This document shows positions 51,718 to 61,772 of a DNA stretch of 64,000 bases, one piece after another. The stretch is from Alistipes sp. CAG:435. Lineage in GTDB: Bacteria > Bacteroidota > Bacteroidia > Bacteroidales > UBA932. The stretch lies in NCBI GenBank assembly GCA_000433355.1, contig FR893177.1:86822-150821 (forward strand), given 5' to 3'. The position numbers and the translations under genes were made by a program. The number at the start of each line of letters is the position of its first letter. Position 1 is the stretch's first letter. The notes below the pieces were generated by a model, which saw only the letters and a program-made list of their open reading frames with translations, was not told the DNA's origin and ran no database searches.

Positions 51718-51742
51718 TCAATGAATTAAAACAAAAATTACT

Positions 51743-52345
51743 ATGGCAAGATATATTGGTCCAAGCACTAAGATCGCCCGTAAGTTCGGCGAGCCTATAT
51801 TCGGAAGCGATAAGGATTTCGAGAAGAGAAACTATCCTCCGGGACAGCATGGTCTGGCGGCGAAGCGCAAGAAGCAGCGTGAGTATGGAATCCAGCTCAA
51901 GGAAAAGCAGAAGGTAAGATACATGTACGGCCTTCTCGAGCGTCAGTTCCACAACACCTACCTCAAGGCTTCAAAGATGGCCGGTCTGAGAGGTGAGAAC
52001 CTCCTCCTCCTCCTTGAGTCAAGACTTGACAATGTTGTTTACAGAATGGGCATCGCTCCTACAAGAGCCGCCGCGAGACAGCTTGTCAGCCACGCTCACA
52101 TCACCCTTAACGGTGAGGTCTGCAACATCCCGTCCGTTCAGGTGAAGCCTGGCGATGTCGTTGCGGTGAGAGAGCGCTCAAAGAGCCTTGAGGTCATTCA
52201 GAAAAGTGTTGCCTCAGCGGCGAAATATTCATGGATCGAGTTTGACCCTAAGGCGCTTTCAGGCAAGTTCCTGAATCTCCCTGCAAGGGCGGACATCCCT
52301 GAAAACATCAACGAACAGCTCATCGTCGATCTGTACTCTAAGTAA
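51743..52345 (+). CDS. rpsD: 30S ribosomal protein S4
   Basis: S4 nucleates 16S rRNA folding and can repress the alpha operon. 200 residues: MARYIGPSTKIARKFGEPIFG, the S4 RNA-binding domain RLDNVVYRMGIAPTRAAARQLVSHAHITLNG. No zinc cysteines at the N-terminus (C-minus form). Confidence 0.98.
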   Translation: MARYIGPSTKIARKFGEPIFGSDKDFEKRNYPPGQHGLAAKRKKQREYGIQLKEKQKVRYMYGLLERQFHNTYLKASKMAGLRGENLLLLLESRLDNVVYRMGIAPTRAAARQLVSHAHITLNGEVCNIPSVQVKPGDVVAVRERSKSLEVIQKSVASAAKYSWIEFDPKALSGKFLNLPARADIPENINEQLIVDLYSK

Positions 52346-52369
52346 TAGTAACACCCAAAAAGAATTAAT

Positions 52370-53377
52370 ATGGCAATCTTGGCATTTCAGAAACCGGACA
52401 AGGTGATAATGCTCGAAGGCACAGACACCGTCGGCCGTTTCGAATTCAGGCCTCTTGAGCCTGGATACGGCACGACCATCGGCAACGCTCTCCGCCGCAT
52501 TCTTCTCGCCTCTCTGGAAGGTTTTGCTATCAGTCAGATCAGGATTTCAGGCGTGGACCAGGAGTTCGCGACCATTCCTGGTGTGATCGAGGGAATGCAG
52601 GACATCATTCTCAACCTCAAGGAAATCAGGTTCAAGAGAATGGTCGATTCTGTGGACTCCGAGGTAGCGAACATTGTGATTAGCGGTAAGAATGAATTTA
52701 CCGCGGAGGATATTTCTAAAGGATTGTCTTCTTTCAAGGTGTTGAACCCTGAGCAGCACATCTGCTCACTCGAACCGTCAGTCACCCTCGAGATCTCTTT
52801 GACTATCACCAAAGGCCGTGGATTCGTTCCCGCCGATGAGATGAGGGAGGAAAACACACCGATAGGAACCATTCTTGTCGATGCCGCCTACACTCCTATC
52901 AGAAAAGTCAACTGGGTCATCGAGCCTTGGCGTGTCGAGCAGAAGACCGACTACGAGAAGCTGAACCTTGAGATAATCACAGACGGATCTATCTCTCCGA
53001 ATACGGCGCTTCAGGAGGCGGCCAGTATCCTGATCTATCACTTCAAACTTTTCACGGATGACAAGAAAATCTCCATTGAGAGCGCCGTTGAGTCCGATTC
53101 AAAGGAACTTGACGAGGAAAGCCTCAGGATGAGACATCTCCTTCTCACCAAACTTTCGGACATGGGACTCTCTGTCAGGGCCTACAACTGTCTGAAGGCG
53201 GCTGACATCGACACTTTCGCGGATCTTGTTTCCTATTCAAGGAATGAGCTCATGAAGTTCAGGAATTTCGGAAAGAAGTCTCTTAACGAGATCGATCAGC
53301 TCGTGGAGAAGATGAAGCTCCAGTTCGGGATGGATGTAAGAAAATATAATATTGAACCCAAGAAAAAGAACGCATAG
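52370..53377 (+). CDS. rpoA: RNA polymerase alpha subunit
   Basis: The alpha dimer nucleates RNA polymerase assembly. 335 residues: N-terminal domain with GRFEFRPLEPGYGTTIGNALRRILLASLEGFAI and the C-terminal helix-hairpin-helix domain LKAADIDTFADLVSYSRNELMKFRNFGKKSLNEI. In the conserved place between rpsD and rplQ. Confidence 0.99.
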   Translation: MAILAFQKPDKVIMLEGTDTVGRFEFRPLEPGYGTTIGNALRRILLASLEGFAISQIRISGVDQEFATIPGVIEGMQDIILNLKEIRFKRMVDSVDSEVANIVISGKNEFTAEDISKGLSSFKVLNPEQHICSLEPSVTLEISLTITKGRGFVPADEMREENTPIGTILVDAAYTPIRKVNWVIEPWRVEQKTDYEKLNLEIITDGSISPNTALQEAASILIYHFKLFTDDKKISIESAVESDSKELDEESLRMRHLLLTKLSDMGLSVRAYNCLKAADIDTFADLVSYSRNELMKFRNFGKKSLNEIDQLVEKMKLQFGMDVRKYNIEPKKKNA

Positions 53378-53379
53378 AA

Positions 53380-53868
53380 ATGAGGCACAATAAAGCAATC
53401 AATCATCTTGGCCGCAAGTCCGGCCACCGCAAGGCTCTGTTGTCCAATATGGCGAATTCTTTGATCCTGCATAAGAGAATCACCACAACTGTGGCAAAGG
53501 CTAAGGCTCTCAAGTCTTACGTTGAGCCTCTTATCACCAAATCAAAGGAGGACACGACTCATTCCCGCAGAACCGTTTTCAGCTATCTTAAGAACAAAGA
53601 GGCTGTCAAGGAGCTCTTCGGAGTCGTTTCAGCGAAAATCGCTGATCGTCCAGGTGGCTACACCCGCGTGCTCCACTTAGGCTTCCGTCAGGGTGACGGC
53701 GCCGACATGGCACTTATCGAACTCGTTGATTTCAACGAGGCCGCTCTCACCGCCAAGAAGGAAGAGAAGAAGTCAACACGTCGTAGCCGCGCCAAGAAGG
53801 CGGACGCTCCTAAGGTTGAGGAGACACCTGCCGAGGCTCCTGTTGAGGAGGCTCCTAAGGCTGAGTAA
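53380..53868 (+). CDS. rplQ: 50S ribosomal protein L17 with C-terminal extension
   Basis: L17 lies near the exit tunnel. Residues 1-~118 are the L17 core (MRHNKAINHLGRKSGHRKALLSNMANSLILHKRI...). The last ~45 residues form a Lys/Glu/Ala/Pro-rich tail ending APVEEAPKAE, similar in style to the S16 tail at 12.8 kb. Final gene of the operon, followed by a terminator. Confidence 0.97.
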   Translation: MRHNKAINHLGRKSGHRKALLSNMANSLILHKRITTTVAKAKALKSYVEPLITKSKEDTTHSRRTVFSYLKNKEAVKELFGVVSAKIADRPGGYTRVLHLGFRQGDGADMALIELVDFNEAALTAKKEEKKSTRRSRAKKADAPKVEETPAEAPVEEAPKAE

Positions 53869-53891
53869 TGGCCTTGACAGGCACAATCGAG

Positions 53892-53922
53892 ATGGCGACC
53901 GCAACGCGGCCGCCATTTTTTT
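53892..53922 (+). terminator. terminator of the ribosomal operon
   Basis: ATGGCGACCGC / GCGGCCGCCAT, one mismatch, loop AAC, followed by TTTTTTT, 24 bases after the rplQ stop. Confidence 0.9.
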
Positions 53923-53966
53923 AATCTTTTTTTATGTTCGATAGGATAAAGTAACTACATTTTTCT

Positions 53967-53974
53967 TATATTTG
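53967..53974 (+). promoter_or_regulatory. -7 box of hppA
   Basis: TATATTTG followed by CGG, 70 bases before the start codon. No clear TTTG at the expected distance. The leader contains a CCAAGAGCCC T7 GG stretch without clear structure. Confidence 0.5.
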
Positions 53975-54043
53975 CGGTCTGAAAGGGTTCCAAGAGCCCT
54001 TTTTTTGGAGGATAATATCTAAATCGTTATAACTAATCAGTTT

Positions 54044-56233
54044 ATGAATTGTCTGTTCTATTTTGTACCAGTGGCTTCTGTGATAGCCCTCTTCTTCTCA
54101 TGGCTCTTCTACCATCAGATGAAGAAAGAAAGTGAAGGTACTCCAACAATGAAGGAAATCGCCCAGTATGTTCGCGAAGGCGCAATGGCATACCTGAAGC
54201 AACAATACAAGGTTGTCGGTATAGTGTTCATTATCCTCGCTGTCCTGTTCAGCGTTCTCGCGTTCGGTTTCGGGGTGCAGAACAAGTGGGTGCCTTTCGC
54301 GTTCCTGACGGGAGGTTTCTTTTCCGCTCTCGCCGGTTATGTCGGCATGAGGACCGCTACCTACGCTTCGGCCAGGACCGCCAACGCTGTCAGCAAGTCC
54401 CTTAACTCAGGTTTGAAACTCGCTTTCCGTTCGGGAGCCGTCATGGGTCTTACCGTAGTAGGTCTTGGATTGCTTGACATCTCTATCTGGTGGGTGATTC
54501 TGAACGCCTTCGTGCATGAGGCCAGTGAGTCGCAGACCCTTGTTGTCATCACGACCACGATGCTCACTTTCGGAATGGGAGCCTCTACCCAGGCTCTTTT
54601 CGCCAGAGTCGGCGGTGGCATCTACACCAAGGCTGCTGACGTGGGTGCGGATATCGTCGGAAAGGTGGAACAGGATATTCCTGAGGACGACCCAAGAAAC
54701 CCTGCCACAATCGCTGACAATGTGGGTGACAACGTGGGTGATGTCGCCGGAATGGGCGCGGATCTTTACGAGTCTTATTGCGGATCCGTCCTCGCCACAA
54801 TGGCTCTTGGCGCCTCCGCGTTCTTTGGTGACGTGGATGCCCAGATGAGGGCGATACTCGCGCCTATGATGATCGCCGCGATCGGAGTGGTCCTCTCTAT
54901 CATCGGAATATATGCCGTAAAGACAAAGGAGGGAGCGGGACTTCAACAGCTTCTCAAATCGTTGAGCGTAGGTACGAATCTAAGCGCCGTCCTGATAGCG
55001 GTGCTCACTTTTGTGGTGTTCTATATGCTCGGTTTCGGCAACTGGTGGCAACTCAGTCTTTCAGTGATCGCCGGACTCCTTGCGGGAGTCATCATCGGCA
55101 AGGCCACTGAATATTACACCTCTCACTCCTACAAACCTACACAGAATCTTGCCGAGAGTTCACAGACCGGACCGGCTACCGTGATCATCAATGGTATCGG
55201 ACTTGGAATGATCTCCACGTGCATTCCGGTCGTGACCATCGTTGTCGCGATTTTGATCTCTTACCTTTGCGCCACAGGGTTCTCCTTTGATCCTGCCTAC
55301 ATCAGCAATGGCCTTTACGGAATCAGCATCGCCGCTGTAGGTATGCTATCGACCCTCGGAATCACCCTTGCGACAGACGCTTACGGCCCTATCGCCGACA
55401 ACGCCGGCGGAAACGCCCAGATGAGTGAGCTGGATCCTGAGGTGCGTCATCGCACGGACACCCTTGACGCGCTTGGCAACACGACAGCCGCTACCGGAAA
55501 GGGATTCGCGATCGGTTCCGCTGCCCTTACAGCGCTTGCTCTCCTTGCCTCCTACATCGAGGAAATCAAGATCGGCCTCCAGCACGTAGGTACGGCTGTT
55601 CTTCAGGTCGGAGACAAGGTTGTCAATGTGGCCGAGGCCACAATCCCGCAAATCGTGGACTATTATCAGGTCAACCTGATGAATCCGCGTGTCCTTGCCG
55701 GAGTCTTCGTCGGTGCCATGATGGCTTTCCTGTTCTGCGGAATGACGATGAACGCCGTTGGACGCGCCGCACAGAAGATGGTGGTCGAAGTTCGCCGTCA
55801 GTTCAAGGAGATCAAAGGCATCCTTGAAGGCAAGCAGCGTCCGGATTACAAGCGCTGTGTGGAGATCTCCACAAAGGCCGCGCAGCATGAGATGGTTGCT
55901 CCGGCGCTTACAGCGATCATAGTTCCTGTCGTTGTTGGTATCATTCTTGGAGAGGCAGGTGTTATGGGACTTCTCATCGGTGGTCTTGGCGCGGGATTCA
56001 TTCTCGCCATATTCCTTGCCAATTCAGGTGGTGCCTGGGATAATGCCAAGAAATATGTCGAGGACGGTCACTTCGGAGGTAAAAACTCTGTCAATCACCA
56101 CGCTACGGTTGTGGGTGACACAGTTGGAGATCCATTCAAAGACACGTCCGGACCATCCCTGAACATCCTCATCAAACTGATGAGCATGGTCTCTATCGTG
56201 ATGGCAGGACTTATTGTCATGATTCACGGTTAA
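54044..56233 (+). CDS. hppA: Membrane-bound ion-translocating pyrophosphatase
   Basis: This enzyme couples pyrophosphate hydrolysis to pumping of protons or sodium across the inner membrane, recovering energy from biosynthesis. 729 residues, about 16 helices. Signature motifs: DVGADIVGKVEQDIPEDDPRNPATIADNVGDNVGD (substrate site), DAYGPIADNAGGNAQMSEL and the C-terminal GGAWDNAKKYVEDG. In LGNTTAATGKG the residue after GNTTA is Ala, the mark of K+-dependent members; K+-independent pumps have Lys. Whether H+, Na+ or both are pumped cannot be said from this. Confidence 0.96.
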   Translation: MNCLFYFVPVASVIALFFSWLFYHQMKKESEGTPTMKEIAQYVREGAMAYLKQQYKVVGIVFIILAVLFSVLAFGFGVQNKWVPFAFLTGGFFSALAGYVGMRTATYASARTANAVSKSLNSGLKLAFRSGAVMGLTVVGLGLLDISIWWVILNAFVHEASESQTLVVITTTMLTFGMGASTQALFARVGGGIYTKAADVGADIVGKVEQDIPEDDPRNPATIADNVGDNVGDVAGMGADLYESYCGSVLATMALGASAFFGDVDAQMRAILAPMMIAAIGVVLSIIGIYAVKTKEGAGLQQLLKSLSVGTNLSAVLIAVLTFVVFYMLGFGNWWQLSLSVIAGLLAGVIIGKATEYYTSHSYKPTQNLAESSQTGPATVIINGIGLGMISTCIPVVTIVVAILISYLCATGFSFDPAYISNGLYGISIAAVGMLSTLGITLATDAYGPIADNAGGNAQMSELDPEVRHRTDTLDALGNTTAATGKGFAIGSAALTALALLASYIEEIKIGLQHVGTAVLQVGDKVVNVAEATIPQIVDYYQVNLMNPRVLAGVFVGAMMAFLFCGMTMNAVGRAAQKMVVEVRRQFKEIKGILEGKQRPDYKRCVEISTKAAQHEMVAPALTAIIVPVVVGIILGEAGVMGLLIGGLGAGFILAIFLANSGGAWDNAKKYVEDGHFGGKNSVNHHATVVGDTVGDPFKDTSGPSLNILIKLMSMVSIVMAGLIVMIHG

Positions 56234-56264
56234 TGAATATGACGAATTTTCAGTAATATAAAGA

Positions 56265-57317
56265 ATGAAAAAAGTTACCATTAGAGATGTGGCGAGAGAA
56301 GCCGGGGTGTCAGTCACCCTGGTTTCTTTCGTGATGAATGCGAAAATGGGCAAGGATGGTCGTCTTGACTGTCCAGTCAATCCCGACACTGCTGAACGTG
56401 TCCTACAAGTCGCCAAAAGGCTTGGTTACAGGCGTAACAATGCGGCGGCTTCACTCAGAAGCGGCCGTTCCCACTCCATTGCGGTGATTGTCTCAGACAT
56501 CGCTAATCCATTCTACGCCGAAATCTGTAGAAACATAGAGAATATAGCCTATAAGGATGGCTATACCGTCATCTTCGCCAGTTCCGAGGAGAGCCCTCAG
56601 AAACTGTCGCACCTTGTGGAAACGATGGTCGGCTACAATGTCGAAGGACTTATCGTCGCTCCTTGTCTCGGTGGCGAGCCCGCTCTCGCGAGGGCTCTGA
56701 GCATCGGTATACCTACTGTCTTGATTGACAGGGACATGCCGGGCGAGGAGTTCGGGCGTGTTCTGATCGATAACGTCGATGCCGGAAAGATGGCCACAAA
56801 ATATCTTATACATCAGGGCTTCGGCAAGATCGAGATGCTCACCTATAAGTCCGGGGTGACCAGCCTTACCGACAGGGAGACTGGGTATGGCCTGGCTATG
56901 GAGGAGGCCGGATTAAAGGACGAGATCAGAATCCATAAGATTGATTACGAGGCTGAGGCTGCCAAGAAGGACGCCATAGATGTTTTCCGTGACGCAGCCA
57001 GGCGTGGGGTCGAGGCGTTCATCCTGCCGACAAAAAGAATCGCCATGTATGGATTCAACGCTCTTAATGTGTTGGGTCTCAGCATGCCGAAAGATTTCTC
57101 GTTCGTCTGCTTTGATGAAAGCGATGTCTATGAACTGAACAAACCGGTTGTCCCTCACATCATCCAACCTCTCTCTGAAATCGCGTTCAAGTCATTCGAA
57201 CTGTTGCAGAAGATGATTGACAACAAGGTTACAGAGGAAGAAAAGACCTCCCTGCTCAATGTCAAACTTGTGCTGGGAGGACGTTTCGGTGGAGAATCGA
57301 CGCAAGCGTCGTTCTAG
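56265..57317 (+). CDS. LacI-family transcriptional regulator
   Basis: A 350-residue DNA-binding protein: HTH at residues 2-24 (KKVTIRDVAREAGVSVTLVSF), hinge helix region NNAAASLRSGRSHSIAVIVSD, then a periplasmic-binding-like effector domain (NIAYKDGYTVIFASSEESPQ; NVEGLIVAPCLGGE; TVLIDRDMPGEEFGRVLIDN). Effector unknown; no sugar gene is adjacent, so targets lie elsewhere. Its stop overlaps the convergent purE stop by 4 bases. Confidence 0.92.
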   Translation: MKKVTIRDVAREAGVSVTLVSFVMNAKMGKDGRLDCPVNPDTAERVLQVAKRLGYRRNNAAASLRSGRSHSIAVIVSDIANPFYAEICRNIENIAYKDGYTVIFASSEESPQKLSHLVETMVGYNVEGLIVAPCLGGEPALARALSIGIPTVLIDRDMPGEEFGRVLIDNVDAGKMATKYLIHQGFGKIEMLTYKSGVTSLTDRETGYGLAMEEAGLKDEIRIHKIDYEAEAAKKDAIDVFRDAARRGVEAFILPTKRIAMYGFNALNVLGLSMPKDFSFVCFDESDVYELNKPVVPHIIQPLSEIAFKSFELLQKMIDNKVTEEEKTSLLNVKLVLGGRFGGESTQASF

Positions 57318-57784
57318 ATAGTCGTATTGTAGATTTTTTCAGCTTGAGCCTTGCGGTAGGCATCCAGCTTTTCAGAGACCGAAGTGTCTTGGAGGGCGAG
57401 GATCTCTGCCGCAAGGATTGCTGCGTTCTTGGCTCCTCCGATCGCGACGGTGGCCACTGGAATGCCTGTCGGCATCTGTACCATAGACAGAAGTGAATCA
57501 AGTCCGCCAAGAGCCTTGGTCTGCATAGGCACTGCTATAACCGGCAATGTCGTAAGCCCTGCGGCGACACCGGCCAGATGGGCGGCGCCACCCGCTCCGG
57601 CGATGACGACTCCGAATCCGCGGCCTTTGAGCCCCTTTGTGTACTCAAACATCAGTTCCGGGGTCCTGTGGGCGCTGATCACCCTTTTCTCGAACTCGAT
57701 CCCGAAATCTGAAAGAATCTGCTCGGCCCCTGACATGACATCGTAGTCACTCGTGGAGCCCATGATAATCGCTACTTTAAGCAT
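57314..57784 (-). CDS. purE: N5-carboxyaminoimidazole ribonucleotide mutase
   Basis: PurE converts N5-CAIR to CAIR in purine synthesis. 156 residues, class I form: IIMGSTSDYDVM at the start, VISAHRTPELMFEYTKG, IAGAGGAAHLAGVAAGLTTLPVIAVP and GGLDSLLSMVQMPTGIPVATV. purK is not adjacent. It is the last gene of the M16-miaA-purE row (17 bases after miaA). Confidence 0.97.
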   Translation of the reverse strand: MLKVAIIMGSTSDYDVMSGAEQILSDFGIEFEKRVISAHRTPELMFEYTKGLKGRGFGVVIAGAGGAAHLAGVAAGLTTLPVIAVPMQTKALGGLDSLLSMVQMPTGIPVATVAIGGAKNAAILAAEILALQDTSVSEKLDAYRKAQAEKIYNTTI

Positions 57785-57801
57785 AAAATTTATTGAATAT
57801 T

Positions 57802-58773
57802 TTATAATACTTCCGTCCAGTGTATCTTGATATTATCCTTCTCCATTCCCCTGAACCAGGTCATCTGCCGTTTGGCGAACTGATGGATGGCGTTGGCCAG
57901 AAGAGTGCGCATTTCCTCGAAAGTCAGGATGCCAAGGACGTATTGGGTGACGAACTTGTACTCAAGCCCGTAATAGACAAGGTCTTCTGCCATGATTCCG
58001 CTGTCCAGAAGGCCTTTGACCTCCTCGATCATCCCACCGGCCAGCCTTTCGTCAAGCCGCCTGTCAATTCTTGCGACCCTCTCCTCACGGCTCACCAAAG
58101 TTCCGATATAATATGGGTTCTTCGGCATAAAACCGGTCCGCTTCACAGGATGCTCCCGTTCGTACATCGCGACTTCCAAAGCTCTGATTATCCGTCTCTT
58201 GGATTGCAGGACTCCTTCGTCCGGCAGCGGTCCGTAGCCGCTCAGCTTGGCGATCAGGATCTCCGTGTCGTACTGTTCAAGTTCCTCCCTTAACTCTTCA
58301 TTCGGCGGAACCTGAGGCAGGGTGTATCCACAAGTCGCGGCCTGGATGTAAAGCCCGGTGCCGCCGCACAGAATCGGGGTCTTGCCCCTGTCACGTATGT
58401 CTTTGTAGGCATATTCAAAAGCCTGCTGCCATTGGTAGAGGTCGAATCGCGTCCCGGCGGGCACGATGTCTATCAGGTGGTAGGGGACATCGCCATATTC
58501 ATTCAAATCCTTTCCGGTACCGATGTCCATTCCGCGATAGACCTGACGAGAGTCGGCGGAGAGGATCTCACCGTTGCCGCACTTGTGCGCCAGATCCACG
58601 GCATAGCGGGTTTTCCCGGAGGCCGTCGGCCCGAGCACGACAATCAGATCAATGGCTCCGGAGGCATATTCATTGAATATGCTCCCGAAGTCAATGTTCT
58701 CTGGTTCAGGCAGTGGAGCCGGGGGAGGGATGGGGATTGCCTCCCGCAGCTTGTTCTGAGGTTTTCTGCTCAT
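57802..58773 (-). CDS. miaA: tRNA dimethylallyltransferase
   Basis: MiaA adds a dimethylallyl group to A37 of tRNAs reading UNN codons, using DMAPP from the MEP pathway (dxs at 4.9 kb). 323 residues. The P-loop GPTASGKT is at residues 48-55, preceded by an unusual ~40-residue Pro-rich N-terminal extension (AIPIPPPAPLPEPENIDFG). Other motifs: EILSADSRQVYRGMDIGT, PILCGGTGLYIQA, and FAKRQMTWFRG near the C-terminus. Confidence 0.96.
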   Translation of the reverse strand: MSRKPQNKLREAIPIPPPAPLPEPENIDFGSIFNEYASGAIDLIVVLGPTASGKTRYAVDLAHKCGNGEILSADSRQVYRGMDIGTGKDLNEYGDVPYHLIDIVPAGTRFDLYQWQQAFEYAYKDIRDRGKTPILCGGTGLYIQAATCGYTLPQVPPNEELREELEQYDTEILIAKLSGYGPLPDEGVLQSKRRIIRALEVAMYEREHPVKRTGFMPKNPYYIGTLVSREERVARIDRRLDERLAGGMIEEVKGLLDSGIMAEDLVYYGLEYKFVTQYVLGILTFEEMRTLLANAIHQFAKRQMTWFRGMEKDNIKIHWTEVL

Positions 58774-58776
58774 CCG

Positions 58777-61686
58777 TTAGTAGCCGAAGATTTCCTCAAG
58801 GGTAAGATCGGTGACAGGGCCGAGCGAGCCGATGAAGTCCATGTCTAACTCTTCTTTATTGCCGAGGAATCCATAGACGTATTTGCGTCCCTTGATCCAC
58901 TTCTCCTGGAAGGCCTTGACATCGGCAAGGGTCATGTCCTGTACCTTCTCGAACACTGCTTTCTCACGGTTTTCGGTGAGGCCATAGTCTTGGAGGTCAA
59001 GATATTTGTAGAGAACGTTGATGCCGGTTGTCCTGCTGGAGCGGATGCTGGTCAGCAGGGAAGTCTTGGCCACATCGAAGGCCTTTTCGGACTCAGGCAT
59101 GTCGTTGATGATGCTGGCGAACGCCTCGATTGCCTCTTGGGCTTTCTCGTTCTGTGCGGCGATGAAAGCGTAGAACATGTAGTCACAATCCTTGTAGCCA
59201 AGGTCGCTGAGGTAGGCGGCCGCTGAATATGCAAGGCCTCTGGCCTCACGCATCTCCTGGAAGACGATAGCCCCCATCCCGCTGCCGAAATAGGAGTTGA
59301 ACATCCTTACTGCGGGATCATTGGCCACATTGAACTTTTCCCCTCTGTCAGAATACTGCAGGTAATAGAACTGGTTGGCGTCGTAAGGAGCGATGAATAC
59401 CTCGCTCGATGTCACCTGCCTTGCCTGTGGATGAATCCTCTCAAGTGGCTCCGGATTCTCGCTGATCTTGTGGTGCTCCGCGATCATATTCTTTGCTGTC
59501 GTCTCATCTGACGGGCCATAGTAGAGGATGTCGTGCCTCTTGGTGTACAAGTCTCTGACTGCCTGAAGAAGCTCATCGGAGGTCAGGGCCGCGATCTGTT
59601 CGTTTGTGAGGGTGGTATTCCTTATGAACTCAGGACCGTAGAAAAGGTACTTCTGAAGCGCGCTGAAGCAGGCTCTCTGGCTCAGCTTGCTGTCTGAGCG
59701 ACTTTTGAATATGTCTGATTTCAGTCCCGCAAGGATAGCCGTGTCCGGCTGTGCGTTGAAAATCAGATCCTCCACGATGTCCATTGCCTTGCCGACATTC
59801 TTGTCAAGTCCGCTCACACCAATGCTGGATTGGGTCGGGCCACATGAAAGTCTCTGGTAGCAAGCGAGTTCGTACAGCTCTTTCTTGATCTGCTCGGCTG
59901 TCCTGGTCGGAGTTCCGAGGTAGCCCAGATAGTCGAACGCCAGATCGAGTCGAGGGTCGCTTTGGGTTCCGCGGTCAAACACGCTGGTCAGAGTAGTGAC
60001 GTCATTGATCTCGTTCTTCTTGTAGAGAAGCTCGATGCCTTCAGCTATGCTGCCCTTGGACATATCCTTGGAGAAGTCCACGAACACCGGCTCGATAGGA
60101 GTGACCTCAGTGTTCTGGATCTCGGTCAGGAACTCGCTCTGCTTGTCACGGTTGGTCTCGATCGGAGTGATGGCGGGAGCTGCGATCTTCTTGATGTCTT
60201 TGTCCTCTCCGATGCGTTTATAGACAGCCACATAACTGTTCGCTCCGAGATATTCGTTGGCCCAGTCCACAATCTGCTGTTTTGTGATTTTCTCCAGCCT
60301 TTGCATCTGGAGTGCGTCATCCTTCCAGTTGTGGCCGTTGATGAATGACTCCACGAAGCTCATAGCCATGTCCTCGTTGCTTTCAAGCTTGCGCATCTCC
60401 GAGAGCTTGTAGTTGTCTAAGATAGATTGGATCAGGCTTTCATCGAAGTCTCCGGAGCGGAGTTTTGCCACCTGTCCGAGCATGAGGTCGCGGACCTCGT
60501 CAAGGGTCTGTCCCTCACGAGGATAGCCGACGAGAAGGAACTCTCCGTAGTCCGGACGTGTGTAGTTGAATCCGTAGAATCCGTTTACTTTCTGTGCCTG
60601 GATCAGGTTCAGGTCGGCAAGACCTGCCTGTCCGTTGTAGAGGATGTCGCCGACAAAGTCTCCGACCTCGCTTCTGAGGTAGTCGTTTGATCCCGGGACT
60701 CTCCAGCCCATCATCACGAACTCGGCGTCGAGTCCGTAAACGTCTTTCTGGACAGGAGCGGTGATGGCCTGCTCAGGCTCATATTCAAGGTACTTGATGT
60801 CAGGATTCGGCTTCCATTCCCCGAAATATTTCTCGATTGTGGCGACGAATGTGTCCGGGTCGAAGTCTCCGGACACGCAGATGGCCACGTTGTTAGGCAC
60901 GTAGAAGTTCGCGCGGTAGTTCTCGATGTTGACGATCGAAGGGTTCTTCAGGTGCTCCTGGGTTCCGAGGGTTGTCTGGAGTCCGTAAGGGTGGTGAGGG
61001 AAGAGAGCCAGGTCAATGGCTTCCATGGCCTTGCGGTTGTCCTGCGTGAGGCTCATGTTCTTCTCCTCATAGACGGCCTCAAGCTCTGTGTGGAATCCTC
61101 GGATCACCGGGTGCATGAACCTGTCGGCCTCGATCTTCGCCCAGTTGTCGATCTCGTTGGAAGGGATGTCCTCCTGATAGACCGTCATATCATTGGAAGT
61201 GAAGGCGTTGGTGTTGTCGGCGCCGATGACGGCCATCAGTTTGTCATATTCATTAGGAATGGCGATCTTGGACGCCTCGTAGCTGATCGAGTCTATCTGA
61301 TGGTAGATCGCCTTGCGCTCCTCCGGGTCGGTCTTTGTGCGGTAAACCTCGAAGAGGGCCTTGATGGAGTCGAGCATCGGCTTCTCGGCGGCGTAGTCGG
61401 AGGTTCCGAAGCTCTCCGTGCCCTTGAACATCAGGTGCTCAAGGTAGTGGGCGAGTCCTGTCGTCTCCTTCGGATCATTCTTGCTGCCGACCTTGACCGC
61501 GATGTAGGTCTGCACGCGCGGAGTCTCCTTGTTGACGGTCATATAAACCTTCAACCCGTTGTCAAGGGTGTAGATCTTTGTGTTTAAAGGATCTCCCTTG
61601 ACCGTCTCGTACTTGTACTTCACGCACGATCCCGCAAGGAACATCGCGATGACGGCCGTCGCCGCCAGAATAAGTCGTCTTTTCAT
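58777..61686 (-). CDS. M16 family zinc peptidase lipoprotein
   Basis: A 969-residue double-length M16 protease (pitrilysin/insulinase superfamily). The signal MKRRLILAATAVIAMFLAGSC gives a lipoprotein, so it is anchored on the periplasmic side. The inverted zinc motif HYLEHLMFKGTE (HxxEH) is intact, with the distal Glu region ELEAVYEEKNMSLTQDN. The second half is the inactive M16 repeat, with GPTQSSIGVSG and the R/Y pair region REARGLAYSAAAYLSD. Probably degrades peptides in the envelope. Three bases before miaA. Confidence 0.94.
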   Translation of the reverse strand: MKRRLILAATAVIAMFLAGSCVKYKYETVKGDPLNTKIYTLDNGLKVYMTVNKETPRVQTYIAVKVGSKNDPKETTGLAHYLEHLMFKGTESFGTSDYAAEKPMLDSIKALFEVYRTKTDPEERKAIYHQIDSISYEASKIAIPNEYDKLMAVIGADNTNAFTSNDMTVYQEDIPSNEIDNWAKIEADRFMHPVIRGFHTELEAVYEEKNMSLTQDNRKAMEAIDLALFPHHPYGLQTTLGTQEHLKNPSIVNIENYRANFYVPNNVAICVSGDFDPDTFVATIEKYFGEWKPNPDIKYLEYEPEQAITAPVQKDVYGLDAEFVMMGWRVPGSNDYLRSEVGDFVGDILYNGQAGLADLNLIQAQKVNGFYGFNYTRPDYGEFLLVGYPREGQTLDEVRDLMLGQVAKLRSGDFDESLIQSILDNYKLSEMRKLESNEDMAMSFVESFINGHNWKDDALQMQRLEKITKQQIVDWANEYLGANSYVAVYKRIGEDKDIKKIAAPAITPIETNRDKQSEFLTEIQNTEVTPIEPVFVDFSKDMSKGSIAEGIELLYKKNEINDVTTLTSVFDRGTQSDPRLDLAFDYLGYLGTPTRTAEQIKKELYELACYQRLSCGPTQSSIGVSGLDKNVGKAMDIVEDLIFNAQPDTAILAGLKSDIFKSRSDSKLSQRACFSALQKYLFYGPEFIRNTTLTNEQIAALTSDELLQAVRDLYTKRHDILYYGPSDETTAKNMIAEHHKISENPEPLERIHPQARQVTSSEVFIAPYDANQFYYLQYSDRGEKFNVANDPAVRMFNSYFGSGMGAIVFQEMREARGLAYSAAAYLSDLGYKDCDYMFYAFIAAQNEKAQEAIEAFASIINDMPESEKAFDVAKTSLLTSIRSSRTTGINVLYKYLDLQDYGLTENREKAVFEKVQDMTLADVKAFQEKWIKGRKYVYGFLGNKEELDMDFIGSLGPVTDLTLEEIFGY

Positions 61687-61731
61687 AATATTGAATATTT
61701 AAATATATTCGCCCTGAATGGCTGTAATTGA

Positions 61732-61762
61732 CAAACTTAAGCATTTTTGGCCGCAACACCAA
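61732..61762 (-). promoter_or_regulatory. promoter of the M16-miaA-purE row
   Basis: On the minus strand TTG (61760-61762), 20 bases, TAAGTTTG (61732-61739), 45 bases before the start. It overlaps the divergent smpB promoter region. Confidence 0.65.
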
Positions 61763-61772
61763 GAAAAGTGAT